From positions 1 to 64,000 of the forward strand of contig JAIVFJ010000162.1 of NCBI GenBank assembly GCA_025765615.1: a stretch of 64,000 nt of DNA, given 5' to 3'. The position numbers and the translations under genes were made by a program. The notes under the pieces were generated by a model, which worked only from the letters and a program-made list of their open reading frames with translations, ran no database searches and was not told where the DNA came from. The stretch comes from Zopfochytrium polystomum. Taxonomy: Eukaryota > Chytridiomycota > Chytridiomycetes > Chytridiales > Chytridiaceae. Positions 22,200 through 31,143 of the stretch are shown one piece after another (within the stretch, counting starts at the first letter, position 1; every line of letters begins with the position of its first letter).

Positions 22200-23063
22200 T
22201 CAGTTCTTCCCGAGCTCGAATGACTCCTGTGCCTCCGCGCCGTCGACGCCGAGCCGGCGGCTCCCGCCGAGGGTGCGACCCGGGTGGTACCAGGCCAGTA
22301 AGTAGACGACGACGGCCATGAACCCGGGGTCAAAGACGTACATGAGCCACTCGATTTTCGCGATGGTGCCGTCGAAGCCTTCCCAGAGCTCGATGACCCT
22401 GAACACGGAGCGGACAAAGACGAGGACGCCGCAGACCGCCTCGACGCCAAAGATGGGCAGCCACTGCTCGGAGCGCGGGTCTGCGCGGCCCGCGGCGCGT
22501 GCGCGGAAGTAGAAAGCGGCGCCGAGGGCCAGGAAGCCGAGGAACGAGACGACCTGGATCATGAGGCCGACGATGAGGACTTTGATGCCGATGTTCAGCG
22601 TGTTGAGGTTGGTCCCTGCGGAGACGATGATGCCGGACGCGCCGCCCTGGACGAAGAAGGACAGGACGTCGAAGCCGACAAAGACGACGCTGATGAGCTT
22701 TGGTTTGAGCGGGGACAGGCTCGGGTCGACGGCGAGGATGATGTGTTTGAGGACGAGGTAGAGTGTCGCGGCGTAGAAGACGGGGGGGAAGAGGATGAGG
22801 GTTTGTTGGACGGCGTAGGTGCCGGCGTCGAAGGGGCTGTCGTGGGCGAGGATGCGGGCGCCGAAGCCGGCGGACTCGACGATGCAGCCGACGGTCAGCG
22901 AGATCATGTAGGGCGCCTTGTGGCGGACGGTGAAGAAGAGGTGGAGGACGAATGCGACGAAGAAGACGGCGACCATGGCCGCGGCGGCGGCAACGCTCGG
23001 CTCGTAGTGGAAGGCCGAGTACCGGTAGTCATAGGAGCCGTCGGGGTTGAAGACGGGGATCAT
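22200..23063 (-). CDS. RTA1-like seven-transmembrane protein
   Basis: A single uninterrupted exon of 287 residues. Seven hydrophobic segments are evident, beginning with a TM near residues 25-45 (VAAAAAMVAVFFVAFVLHL). Family motifs follow: GCIVESAGFGARI in TM3, QTLILFPPVFYAATLYLVL, a LISVVFVGFDVLSFFVQGGA helix, and FRVIELWEGFDG before TM7. This pattern matches the fungal RTA1 family (lipid-translocating exporter type, including proteins tied to resistance to 7-aminocholesterol and to sphingoid bases in yeast). Length fits the family. The absence of introns contrasts with its neighbours. Substrate cannot be told from sequence. Confidence 0.88.
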   Translation of the reverse strand: MIPVFNPDGSYDYRYSAFHYEPSVAAAAAMVAVFFVAFVLHLFFTVRHKAPYMISLTVGCIVESAGFGARILAHDSPFDAGTYAVQQTLILFPPVFYAATLYLVLKHIILAVDPSLSPLKPKLISVVFVGFDVLSFFVQGGASGIIVSAGTNLNTLNIGIKVLIVGLMIQVVSFLGFLALGAAFYFRARAAGRADPRSEQWLPIFGVEAVCGVLVFVRSVFRVIELWEGFDGTIAKIEWLMYVFDPGFMAVVVYLLAWYHPGRTLGGSRRLGVDGAEAQESFELGKN

Positions 23064-23568
23064 TTGGCGGTTTGCGTCAAGGAGCGGGATGAGAGGGAGA
23101 AGGAGCGATCGGGGGAAGACGCTTTTTTTGTTCTTCAGTAGCTGTTGGGTCAGTGAGTGAGTGAGTGATTGTGGTTTGGTGTGGTGTGTGTTGCCTTTGG
23201 GAGCTTGGACAATGAGTAGTAGTTTCTATTTATACATTTATCTACACGGATTTCAACTGTAAATGAACGAATTACAATATGAATTAGCAGCAAGAAGTCG
23301 TTCCGAGCCGAACGATTGTAGGCAGGCAAGCAGGCAGGCAGGCAGGCAGACAGAGACAGTCTGCTGCCAGTGTGTGCGTGTGTGTGCTGTGTTTTTTTTT
23401 TTTGTTTTTTTTTTGTTTTTTGTTTTTTTGCTGTTGCGTCTCCCCCACTCCGTGACGCTCTGTCGGAGGGGCGGCGGCCCAGTTGATCGCTTTCTCTGTG
23501 GTTTGGCGGGATCCGCCTTGGGTCCGTCAGCTGGATCCGCCAACCCAGGAAAGTGGAATCTGACAAAA

Positions 23569-23601
<33 letters not shown>

Positions 23602-24119
23602 GAAAGAGGGACTGGAGAAACAATTACAATGCAAAAAAAAAAAAAGACGAGAACACAGAATTCGTTTGTCATATTTTGTTGGAGAGTAAGTAAAAGAAAA
23701 AAAAAAGTGGAAAAAATGAGCAAAACGAAGCTTTGGGGTCTTCGCGTTGCCCCTATCACCGCAAGAGGCGGGGATAAAAAAACAGAAATTAGCAAATCAA
23801 AAAAATAAAAAAGAAAAAAGCCCTCCTTCCCTCCGTTTTGTCCAAGGTCAGATATCCCATCCCTTGGGCCCCTCACCACCACCACACAGTCTGGGCTGCC
23901 TAGGACTTGGCTTGGGCTTGCGACGTGCTCCCACCGCACCCAGCTTTGTTCTTCAAGCAAATCTCACATTACTTTGCGTGATCGGGCGGCCCCTCCTCGC
24001 TGTCCAACGACCATCGGTTTCTCCAGAAATAGTGAGTTAATGTACGCAGAAAGGGGGTTTTCTCTTGGGGTGTGGGAGAGGTAGAGGCGGGCACGGCCGT
24101 CTCGTCTGACGATGGAGGT
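23064..24119. other. Upstream flank and spacer, no gene seen
   Basis: Apart from the TATA box, the stretch holds GGCAG/GCAGG short repeats (23325-23350), T-runs (23391-23428) and A-runs (23564-23600, 23693-23706). It marks the change from GC-rich gene space to AT-richer transposon-derived DNA. Confidence 0.5.
23227..23234 (-). promoter_or_regulatory. TATA box of the RTA1-like gene
   Basis: TATAAATA on the minus strand, about 165 bases upstream of the start codon at 23063. Confidence 0.5.
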
Positions 24120-24790
24120 GGGTCAGGCCCAATGCTCTATCCTCGGATTGCCAGCAAACGTGAGAGCTGAGAACTGAATGGACTTCCCCTCAGCGTCAGT
24201 CCGCCTCACCCAAACTTGGGATTCTCTGAACAAAATGACTGTATACGTGGCGACGTTGAAAGGGTGTCCCAGTAAGACGCTGTGTCCTGGGTGCTGGAAC
24301 ATGAGTCCTCCTTTTTCGAATGCTGCATCAGGGAGACAGCTGTGCACAGTGGACCTCCCACCAGCTGTGCTGTTGAGCACTACTCTGGTATCCTTTGAGG
24401 GGCTTCCCCTGCTGTTATAATCTGGCAAGCCATCTCGAAGGTCACAACATTCAATTCAGCTCCTGTGTCTATCATGGCCTCTGGGACTGGAACTCCACCG
24501 ACTTGGAGGTTCCTTGCATGAAGAAGGGGGAACGACTGAAAAGCCTCCGCAGGAGAGACTGCTCCTGATGATGAGTTGAAGTGCTTTCTTGTGGCTACAG
24601 AATAAGCCGAGAGGTGGAAGGCAGACAGATTTGGTGAACACCCTCCATGACCGCAGTACATGGCATTCACCTCTGCCTGGTGAAGGCGATCAACCTCTGC
24701 CCAAGCTGCCGCCTTTAAGTCCAGCTTCGGGGAAAAGGCTTATGAGATTCTCAAGTATCTCACATAAAGTGTTGGCCATAGTTTAGGTTC
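24120..24790 (-). mobile_element. Retrotransposon gag/protease fragment, frameshifted
   Basis: On the minus strand, FPLLHARNLQVGGVPVPEAM leads into IDTGAELNVV, the flap and active-site segment of a retroviral-type aspartic protease (D-T-G). It is preceded by a Cys/His patch (YCGHGGC). The frame breaks near 24400. The following segment (VVLNSTAGGRSTVHSCLPDA, then LLGHPFNVATYTV, the second protease half) lies in another frame and ends at 24123. The copy is therefore inactive. No RT follows it within the window. Confidence 0.65.
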
Positions 24791-25214
24791 TCAACAAGCT
24801 CTTACTTCACTATGCAACAAATAACACATCATACATTTTGTAGATAACACATGATCTTATCTGAAAGAGGGATTGATTCCAGTCCTTCCCATAATTTTTT
24901 TAAATTTTTATTCGGACTAATTGTCAAGTTCCCTGCTCTAATTGCGCTGTATTTCACTATCTTTGATAGTGTGGAAGGGCACCCTTTGGCTCTTGAGTTA
25001 CAATTAGGGTCGGAGTAACTTGAGAGCCCCCTTGTTATATGTTTACATAATCTTGTAAATGCTTCTTATCTCTTATGTTTCCTTCCTTGTCAGCACTGCC
25101 TTGTCATTAATTTTTCATTCTTCCTTCTTTTCATTTTTCTTCAAACATTTTCTTCCTTTCTTTCTTCTTTCTTTCCTAACGCCCCTCTCCATGTAAATAG
25201 CTGCACTTGGAGAA
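24791..25214. other. AT-rich spacer, no gene seen
   Basis: AT-rich sequence with CTTTGATAGTGTGGAAGG-type text and pyrimidine runs. It may be old LTR material but has no identifiable partner. Confidence 0.4.
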
Positions 25215-25512
25215 TGTCAGGAACAGGGCAGGACAGGACAAGGCAGACAAGGAACTGAGAGGAGTGATGATTGTATTGGAAACAATAATTCACTTGAGGG
25301 ATGGGACAGGTCCCCCATCCCCCTTTTATACCTTTTGAGAGTCTTCCTTGCCAAGACTCAAAGAAAGTTCCAGAAAGAGCAATTAGTAATACAATGATAC
25401 CAATGATACCAATGACAACAAGACAAGTCAGGAAAGCAAAGAAGGTTCCACAAGGTTCCATGAAGGAATGTTCTAGAACGTTCCAGAGGTTTCCAGAGGG
25501 TGATTCATAACA
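25215..25512 (+). mobile_element. Solo LTR, 298 bp, with 5-bp target duplication
   Basis: The element starts TGTCAGGAACAGG and ends GATTCATAACA (TG...CA). It is flanked on both sides by GAGAA (25210-25214 and 25513-25517), a 5-bp target-site duplication. A CCTTTTATACC TATA-like box lies near 25320. Two related copies occur at 26465-26692 and 61180-61450. No internal retrotransposon sequence is attached, so this is a solo LTR. Orientation is arbitrary, set by the TATA-like box. Confidence 0.88.
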
Positions 25513-26350
25513 GAGAAGCAGCCTCATCAATCCCAACTATCTTTAGAAACCAACCTTCAATAAATGCCATTTCTAAGAAATTAGATTTGTTTTCTACTGA
25601 AACCCCCCTTCCCCCTTCCGTATGAACCTCCTGTAAATAAAAGCCCCAGCCACCCTTCATCAGGTTGGACTCTCTGCGAATGTGCAGGGCTGGTATTGCA
25701 CCAGACCTCTTGAGGTTGACCTTCGTCGACCTTGGGGTATATCATTTCGAATCTCTGACAGCACACCTGTGTGTGGAAAGTTGTAATAAATAACACTGTG
25801 TATGATACCAATTATGTTGTTTGACATTTCATAGAGCAGGAGGATTAGTTACCCAGGGTTAGACTGCAAAGTCAAAGACCTGTTTAAAGACTTGGGTTCC
25901 ATCCAAGCATCTTTCAGTCCGCGACGCCCAACTCCGGCTCAACTCAATATGTTTTGGGACATCAACTCCATTGATGACTCCTCAGATCCTGACTCTGAAA
26001 GCATGGATCAAGAGAGATAGAAATCCAACCTTCCCTTGTTGTCGTCTTAGATCTGAAACGTGACACTCTCTACTCAGGTTCTGAGTTCGAACCAGAACAG
26101 GAGGTGAGCGATGACTATAGCTTCACAGCTAAGATGCCTGAAATTCAAACAAGAGCAGCAGACCACCCAAAGACCTTTTATGCATGAAGGGTCTTGCGTG
26201 CAATGGTTGCCCATATTTGCAACAAGCAAGTGTCAAGGCATCAATTCCACGAACTTTTCCATTGCATTAAGGCACTGTTGCAACCACCAATGAGGATCCA
26301 GTAACTGTGTTTCCCACTGAGAAATTGCACCTCAACATGAAGAAAAACCA
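25513..26350. other. Decayed transposon-derived DNA
   Basis: Contains short TA-rich blocks, AATAAA near 25788 and fragments that could be a copia gag or integrase linker (for example DLKRDTLYSGSEFEPEQEV near 26050). No frame is long enough to call. Confidence 0.35.
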
Positions 26351-26359
26351 GACATCACT

Positions 26360-27000
26360 ATACTCTGCCTACCAACAGTGCATGTCAATGATGTAATTCT
26401 TGTGAGCAAATACCAGGATGTCATCCAAGATATCAAAGAACAGTTTCGCACGCTGCTACAGTATTGTCAGGAACAGGGCAGGACAGGACAAGGCAGAAAA
26501 GGAACTGAGAGGAGTGATGATTGTATTGGAAACAATAATTCACTTGAGGGATGGGGGGACAGGTCCCCCATCCCCCCTTTTAAACCGTTTGAGGGTCTTC
26601 CTTGTCAAAACTCAAAGAAAATTCCAGAAAAAACAATTAATAATACAATGACACCAATGATACCAACAAGACAAGTCAGAAAGGCAAAGAAGAATCAAAG
26701 AAAATCCTGACTTCAACTACACCCTTGGGCTCAAGGTCAAACAGATGAGTTATGGTATTTGGTTAGGCCAAAAGAACAAAATTCTGCGCATTCTTGAAGA
26801 ATGTAATCTTTGGGGAACAGGAATCATCCCAAAGGTTAAACAGACACCAATGCTGGTTCTTGACGACGCATCTGGCTTTCTTGACTGGAGGGAACAGGAT
26901 CAATTCCTTAGTGCACTCATGAAAGTAGCCTATGTTGCTAGACCAATCTGTCTGAGAGCATTGGCTCTCCAACTACTTCGGGTTATAACCAAAAAAAAAA
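26360..27000 (+). mobile_element. Copia-type reverse transcriptase fragment interrupted by an LTR
   Basis: The frame at 26370-26460 reads VHVNDVILVSKYQDVIQDIK, a copia RT catalytic region with the usual YVDD altered to VNDV. It is broken at 26465 by a truncated copy of the 298-bp LTR. After the LTR, from about 26706, the RT continues: NYTLGLKVKQMSYGIWLGQK, then ILRILEECN and KVKQTPM, the thumb region of copia RTs. A nested insertion: an older copia copy was hit by another element. It ends in a long A-run (26991-27016). Confidence 0.7.
26465..26692 (+). mobile_element. Truncated copy of the 298-bp LTR, nested in copia RT
   Basis: Matches the first ~230 bases of the LTR at 25215 with scattered substitutions (TGTCAGGAACAGGG start). 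The last ~70 bases are missing, so no target duplication can be read. Confidence 0.8.
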
Positions 27001-27074
27001 AAAAAAAAAAAAAAAAGATCGCAATCGCAACCAGCACCCTCACCTACACAACCATATGAGATCTCCTCTTCATC

Positions 27075-27310
27075 TTCAGGGGCTCATCTATAGTCTAGTG
27101 GCAAAAGGGATAAGACAAGTCTTTAAGATGGGAAGCTCCTGGTTATTAGCAGAGCCAGTACCCTGGATTCAGCTCAAACTCAATAAAGATGGATGATGTG
27201 GTTCAATTCTGTCTTTATTCAAGGACAGCTGGACCAAGTAGAGTTGCTCAATGAAGAGTACCCCACAGGCCCCAGGTTCAAGCCCTGACTATCCAACATG
27301 GTAACCAACA
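27075..27310 (+). repeat. tRNA-like SINE head(s)
   Basis: Two pol III-promoter-like stretches follow each other. At about 27084-27160 a CTATAGTCTAGTGGC A-box resembles the 5' part of tRNA-Glu. At about 27243-27285 GTTGCTCAATGAAGAGTAC resembles a tRNA A-box and GGTTCAAGCCC a B-box at tRNA-like spacing. Neither folds into a full tRNA, so a tRNA-derived SINE is more likely than a tRNA gene. Confidence 0.35.
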
Positions 27311-28560
27311 GGCAGCAGTTCAACAAGGGGATGCCCTAAGGCAGTATGGCATCTGCCAGTATCACAGAGACAGAGCTCAATGTGAGAACCAACCAGGTAG
27401 GAGAAGGAAGAGAAAGGAAAGGGAAGGAAACCTCACCCCAGCTTGGCATACAACACACTGGGGAAATCATACCTCTACTAGCTTGGTCTGGTAGCACTGG
27501 CCTAAGAGGACTTCATCCCCAGCTTGGTCTGGTAGCACTGGCCTAGGGAGAAACACCAAAGAGGAAAGAAAAGGATTGGTTGTTACCTAGGTAGGATTTA
27601 TTGAGAGAGAGTAGATATATATAGAACAAAGGAGGGGAGAGAGGGGGTATTTATAGGAAAGGGGAGGAGAGAAAAAAGGTAAGAAGGAAGAAAGAAAGAA
27701 AAGAGAAAAGGGAAAAGACATAACAAAAGGAGAAAATGAAAGAAAGAACAATTTGGAAGGGTGAATCACTCTTTCAGCCACACCCCCCCTCCACCCAGTG
27801 TCTCTCCTGCCTCCAAATTTGGGGTGAACATAATTTGAGGCTTTGAGGCCACATCAGTGCAGGGACAGTGGATTGAAAGGTGGGAAAATGAGAGAAAAAG
27901 GAAAATGAGTAAAAATAAGAATGAATAGGATGAATGAGGGGTGTGCCCCTTGTGCTTAGGCCCATTCAGCACAAGGAACACAGGATGCTCTTTTATAGTG
28001 ATAAACACTAGAGCCCGTGAGGGATGTGATGAATGGTAATAAAAAATAAATATGGAGGGCCAATATAATGACATAGTCACAACTGGGGAAGAGCTTTTAG
28101 GGAGACCCCAGCAAAGACCATGATCAGTGAGATTAGGAATCTCACAACCAGAGTCAACTGAGCCACCGCCGCCAGATTGCGATTGCTGTGCTGAATCACG
28201 ACTGTCACCATCACCATTGCAACTAGATTGTCTTGCCAACTACTGTTTTCTATCGCGATTGTTGTGCTGAATCGCAATCACAATCTTTGCTCTCAACCTC
28301 TCACCCTCTGTCACTGCGCCTGATGGCAGAGGTGATCGTGAAGTTGAGATTGCGGTCAAAGGTCGCGATTGCAACAAAAATAGCGAAACTGATTGCAGCA
28401 GCAAAGCCTTGGCGAATGTGATGGGTCCAGATCTGGCAGTGGCGAAATTGCTGCAAGGTATTGTGATCTTGGCAAGCAGGGATGGAATGGGGATGGATCG
28501 GGTCAAATCAAGGCATCCATGTGATCATGTCTAGAAGGCTATGAGATGGTCTCGGCTGGT
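27311..28560. other. Transposon-rich spacer, no gene seen
   Basis: Contains purine-rich AGAAAGAAAG runs (27650-27750) and several GCGATTG/CAATCGC-like short motifs (28170-28390) that recur in inverted orientation. No protein-coding frame is credible. Confidence 0.45.
27477..27545 (+). repeat. Short direct repeat
   Basis: AGCTTGGTCTGGTAGCACTG with GCCTA following occurs twice, at about 27480 and 27520. Confidence 0.8.
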
Positions 28561-28565
28561 GTAAG

Positions 28566-29003
28566 TTGTAGTGAGTGAGGTTTCAAGGGATAGGGGATCG
28601 GCAAGTTGAAGGCGGCTGCAAGAGCTGCAAGCAGTGGCCCCACAGGGAAAATTGTCCGATCTGGTTTCACTTCGTTGCAACTGCAACCTTCAGTCATGAC
28701 CTCAACGACACCACCATCTTCGCCTCAATTGCAGCCTCTGGTCACAATCTCATCATCGACAATGTTATTGCTGCGGCTTTGCCACTGCCTTCAAATTCAC
28801 CATTACCATCGATCTCAACTGCAGCAGCTATGCAGCTGTCATTTTGCGGCCTTCAGCCCTGCTTTGGCCAGTGATATTGCGGCAGCTTGGCTGCCACCTT
28901 CTCTACAACTATTATAGCCCGGCAACTTTGCCCCTGTGGGCCACCACTCTCGCAGCCCTCGACTTGCTGCTTCCTATCCCTTGAAACCTCACTCATTACA
29001 ACG
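28566..29003. mobile_element. Foldback/MITE-like element with ~80-bp inverted repeats
   Basis: The left end GTTGTAGTGAGTGAGGTTTC at 28566 is, as reverse complement, the right end at 28978-29003 (GAAACCTCACTCATTACAAC) with one mismatch. The similarity extends inward about 80 bases to CCCTGTGGGCCAC with several mismatches and small gaps. About 280 bases lie between the arms, with no transposase. The internal text CGACACCACCATCTTCGCC also occurs near 60380, implying a related copy. No target duplication is clear. Confidence 0.65.
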
Positions 29004-29555
29004 TATTCAATCACCTGGCTTTTGCCCCTCTGGCTATAACCCTTGATGCTCCTCCAACCTTCCCTATTGGGAACTCTGACTTAGGCTTTGCCTACTCTGA
29101 CTCTATCATCTCACATATTTGCTTACCTTTCCTCTGGAGCTTCCATTTGGGCTCTTGCCCTCTGACAACAACTCTTGTCCTTGCTTTCCCCACTGGCTCT
29201 TGCCCTCTGACTATTACTCTTTCTTGATCTCTTCAACTCTCTCTTCGAGAACTTTGCCCCTCAACCTTTCCATTTACAACTACAACCTCTCTTCAAGCAC
29301 CAATCCTTCCCATTCCCTCTTCTTTGTTCCTGTCTTTTATTTGCATTGGCAGATACCTGACGACCTTGTAAGTCTGAAGTGCATGGGGTGGGTTTGCTGA
29401 GGTGATACCTTGACTAAGTCAACTATGGTTCACTGCTGATAGCACTTTCTCTTCCCACCTGGCCCTCTGGCGCTGGAACAATTATAAAAAAAAAAAAAGA
29501 AAAAAAAAAAAACCACAAGCGATTCACTCCAGATGGAAAGAAACATTTCTGCAAA
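29004..29555. other. Pyrimidine-rich spacer, no gene seen
   Basis: CTTTGCCCCTC-type pyrimidine-rich text with an interrupted A-run at 29486-29512. Nothing could be assigned. Confidence 0.4.
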
Positions 29556-29559
29556 CTCC

Positions 29560-30730
29560 TCAAGAGCCTCCATGGACTTCATCAATCTGGACACAACTGG
29601 TTCCTGACCCTTTGCAAGTTCATTGTCGAGAAACTCGGCTTCACCCAATCTCTTGCTGAACCTTGCCTCTTCTTTTGAGTGGACCCTCAGCAGCAAACAT
29701 TTGAGATCATCTTTGTTTTGTCAATGACATCAATGTCATGGCCAACACCCCAGCTCTTGTTGCAAAATCAAGGACGCTCTTCTCGCTGAGTACAGCATGT
29801 CTCTCAAGGATACCACTGTCAGCCAGGTGATTTGTATGCACCTCAAGCGCAACACCAAAGGCATGTTGATGGGTCAAGGCCAATACTCCATGTGGGACGA
29901 CCTGGACATGGCATCACTCCAATGTCTATCACCTATATGCATGACAAAACGTCAAACTCAGTGAGAGTGGCTCAAGCCGGTATCAATCCACACTCATGAA
30001 AATTATCTTGCAACACAAACTTGATCAGATATCGCATTTGCAACAAATGTGCTCTCCCAGTTCCAACTGAAGCCACACCAGTGCCATCACAATGCACTCC
30101 GCCACCTGCTTTGCTACCTCTGAGGCACCTGGGACTACAGATTATTCTACAGACAAAGCCACAAGCTGCTACGGCTCTTCACAAATGACACCCTTGAACC
30201 AGCTGCACACATTGATGCATCCTATGGGGGCGAACCTGGAGACTGGACATTGCACACTGGATATGTCTTTTTCCTCATGGGCGCCGTCTCTTGGGTCTCA
30301 TGCAAACAACATCGCGTATCGCTATCCTCCACAGAAGCAGAATACTACTCACTTTCTGAAGCCTTCCAAGAAGCACAATGCTCCTAGCTGTATTAAGAGA
30401 TTTGCAACTTCCCACACAGCAGCCACAACCAATCCTCGAGGACAGTCAATCTGCAACTGCTCTAGTGCTCAACCCTCTCACACATGCTCACACAAAACAC
30501 ATTGACATATGTGATCATTTCCTTTGACAAGGGTTAGCCACTGGAGAGATCACTACACTACATACCAACCAGATCGCAGACATTCTCACAAAGCCACCTT
30601 TGATGTCTCAGCACCAGCAACTGACCTCACTACCCTGCTCTGACCTTTTGAACACCCTTTTGGTCAGAGCCTCAGATACTTACACATGCTTTGCATAACA
30701 CGTGCCACACCCATGGCCATTGCAGGGGGG
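29560..30730 (+). mobile_element. Copia retrotransposon 3' half (RT end, RNase H), decayed
   Basis: Pieces in shifting plus-strand frames: GLHQSGHNWFLTLCKFIVEK with LGFTQSLAEPCLF (RT), FVNDINVMANTPALVAK and DALLAEYSMSL (catalytic region), and LLCYLRGTWDYRL. Next come DWTLHTGYVFFLMGAVSW and SLSSTEAEYYSLSEAFQEA (RNase H), then HTKHIDICDHFL and HTNQIADILTKPPL, the standard copia C-terminus. Several stops and frameshifts make it inactive. It leads into a purine tract (GCAGGGGGG, 30722-30730) and the LTR at 30731. Confidence 0.85.
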
Positions 30731-31130
30731 TGTTTGGCAGAACTGACTGGTTAGCACCAAGAGGGACAAGACGGATCCAACTATGTTATATTTCTCACGA
30801 TGCCCATGGGCAGAGCGAGCCACCACCAATACACAACTGGGCACTGGCTTGTGCTGTTGACAAATACTCCAAGTATTAAGTGGAACAGAACCCAAGTGTA
30901 GACAGTTTACTTCCTCCTCTGCTCAAGCAGATAATATGGGAGAGGTTTTTACCCTGTGCCAGTCGCACATGCTTAGGGACTGTTATAGTGTGTATATCAT
31001 CATTATGTATCAAATATTCATAACAGAGTTTTTTCTCTTTCTCCCCAAGCTGGGGAGAAGGACCACCCACAAGACACATCTCCGCTTCATTCACTCCTTC
31101 CACTCACTCACTCAGAGTGGACTGTTTACA
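30731..31130 (+). mobile_element. Probable 3' LTR of the copia element
   Basis: Begins TGTTTGGCAGAACTG immediately after the purine tract and ends ACTGTTTACA (TG...CA), about 400 bases. Its end coincides exactly with the point where similarity between the two TIR-kinase loci begins (31131). No second copy of this LTR was found in the window. Confidence 0.65.
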
Positions 31131-31143
31131 CAGGAATTTTCAA

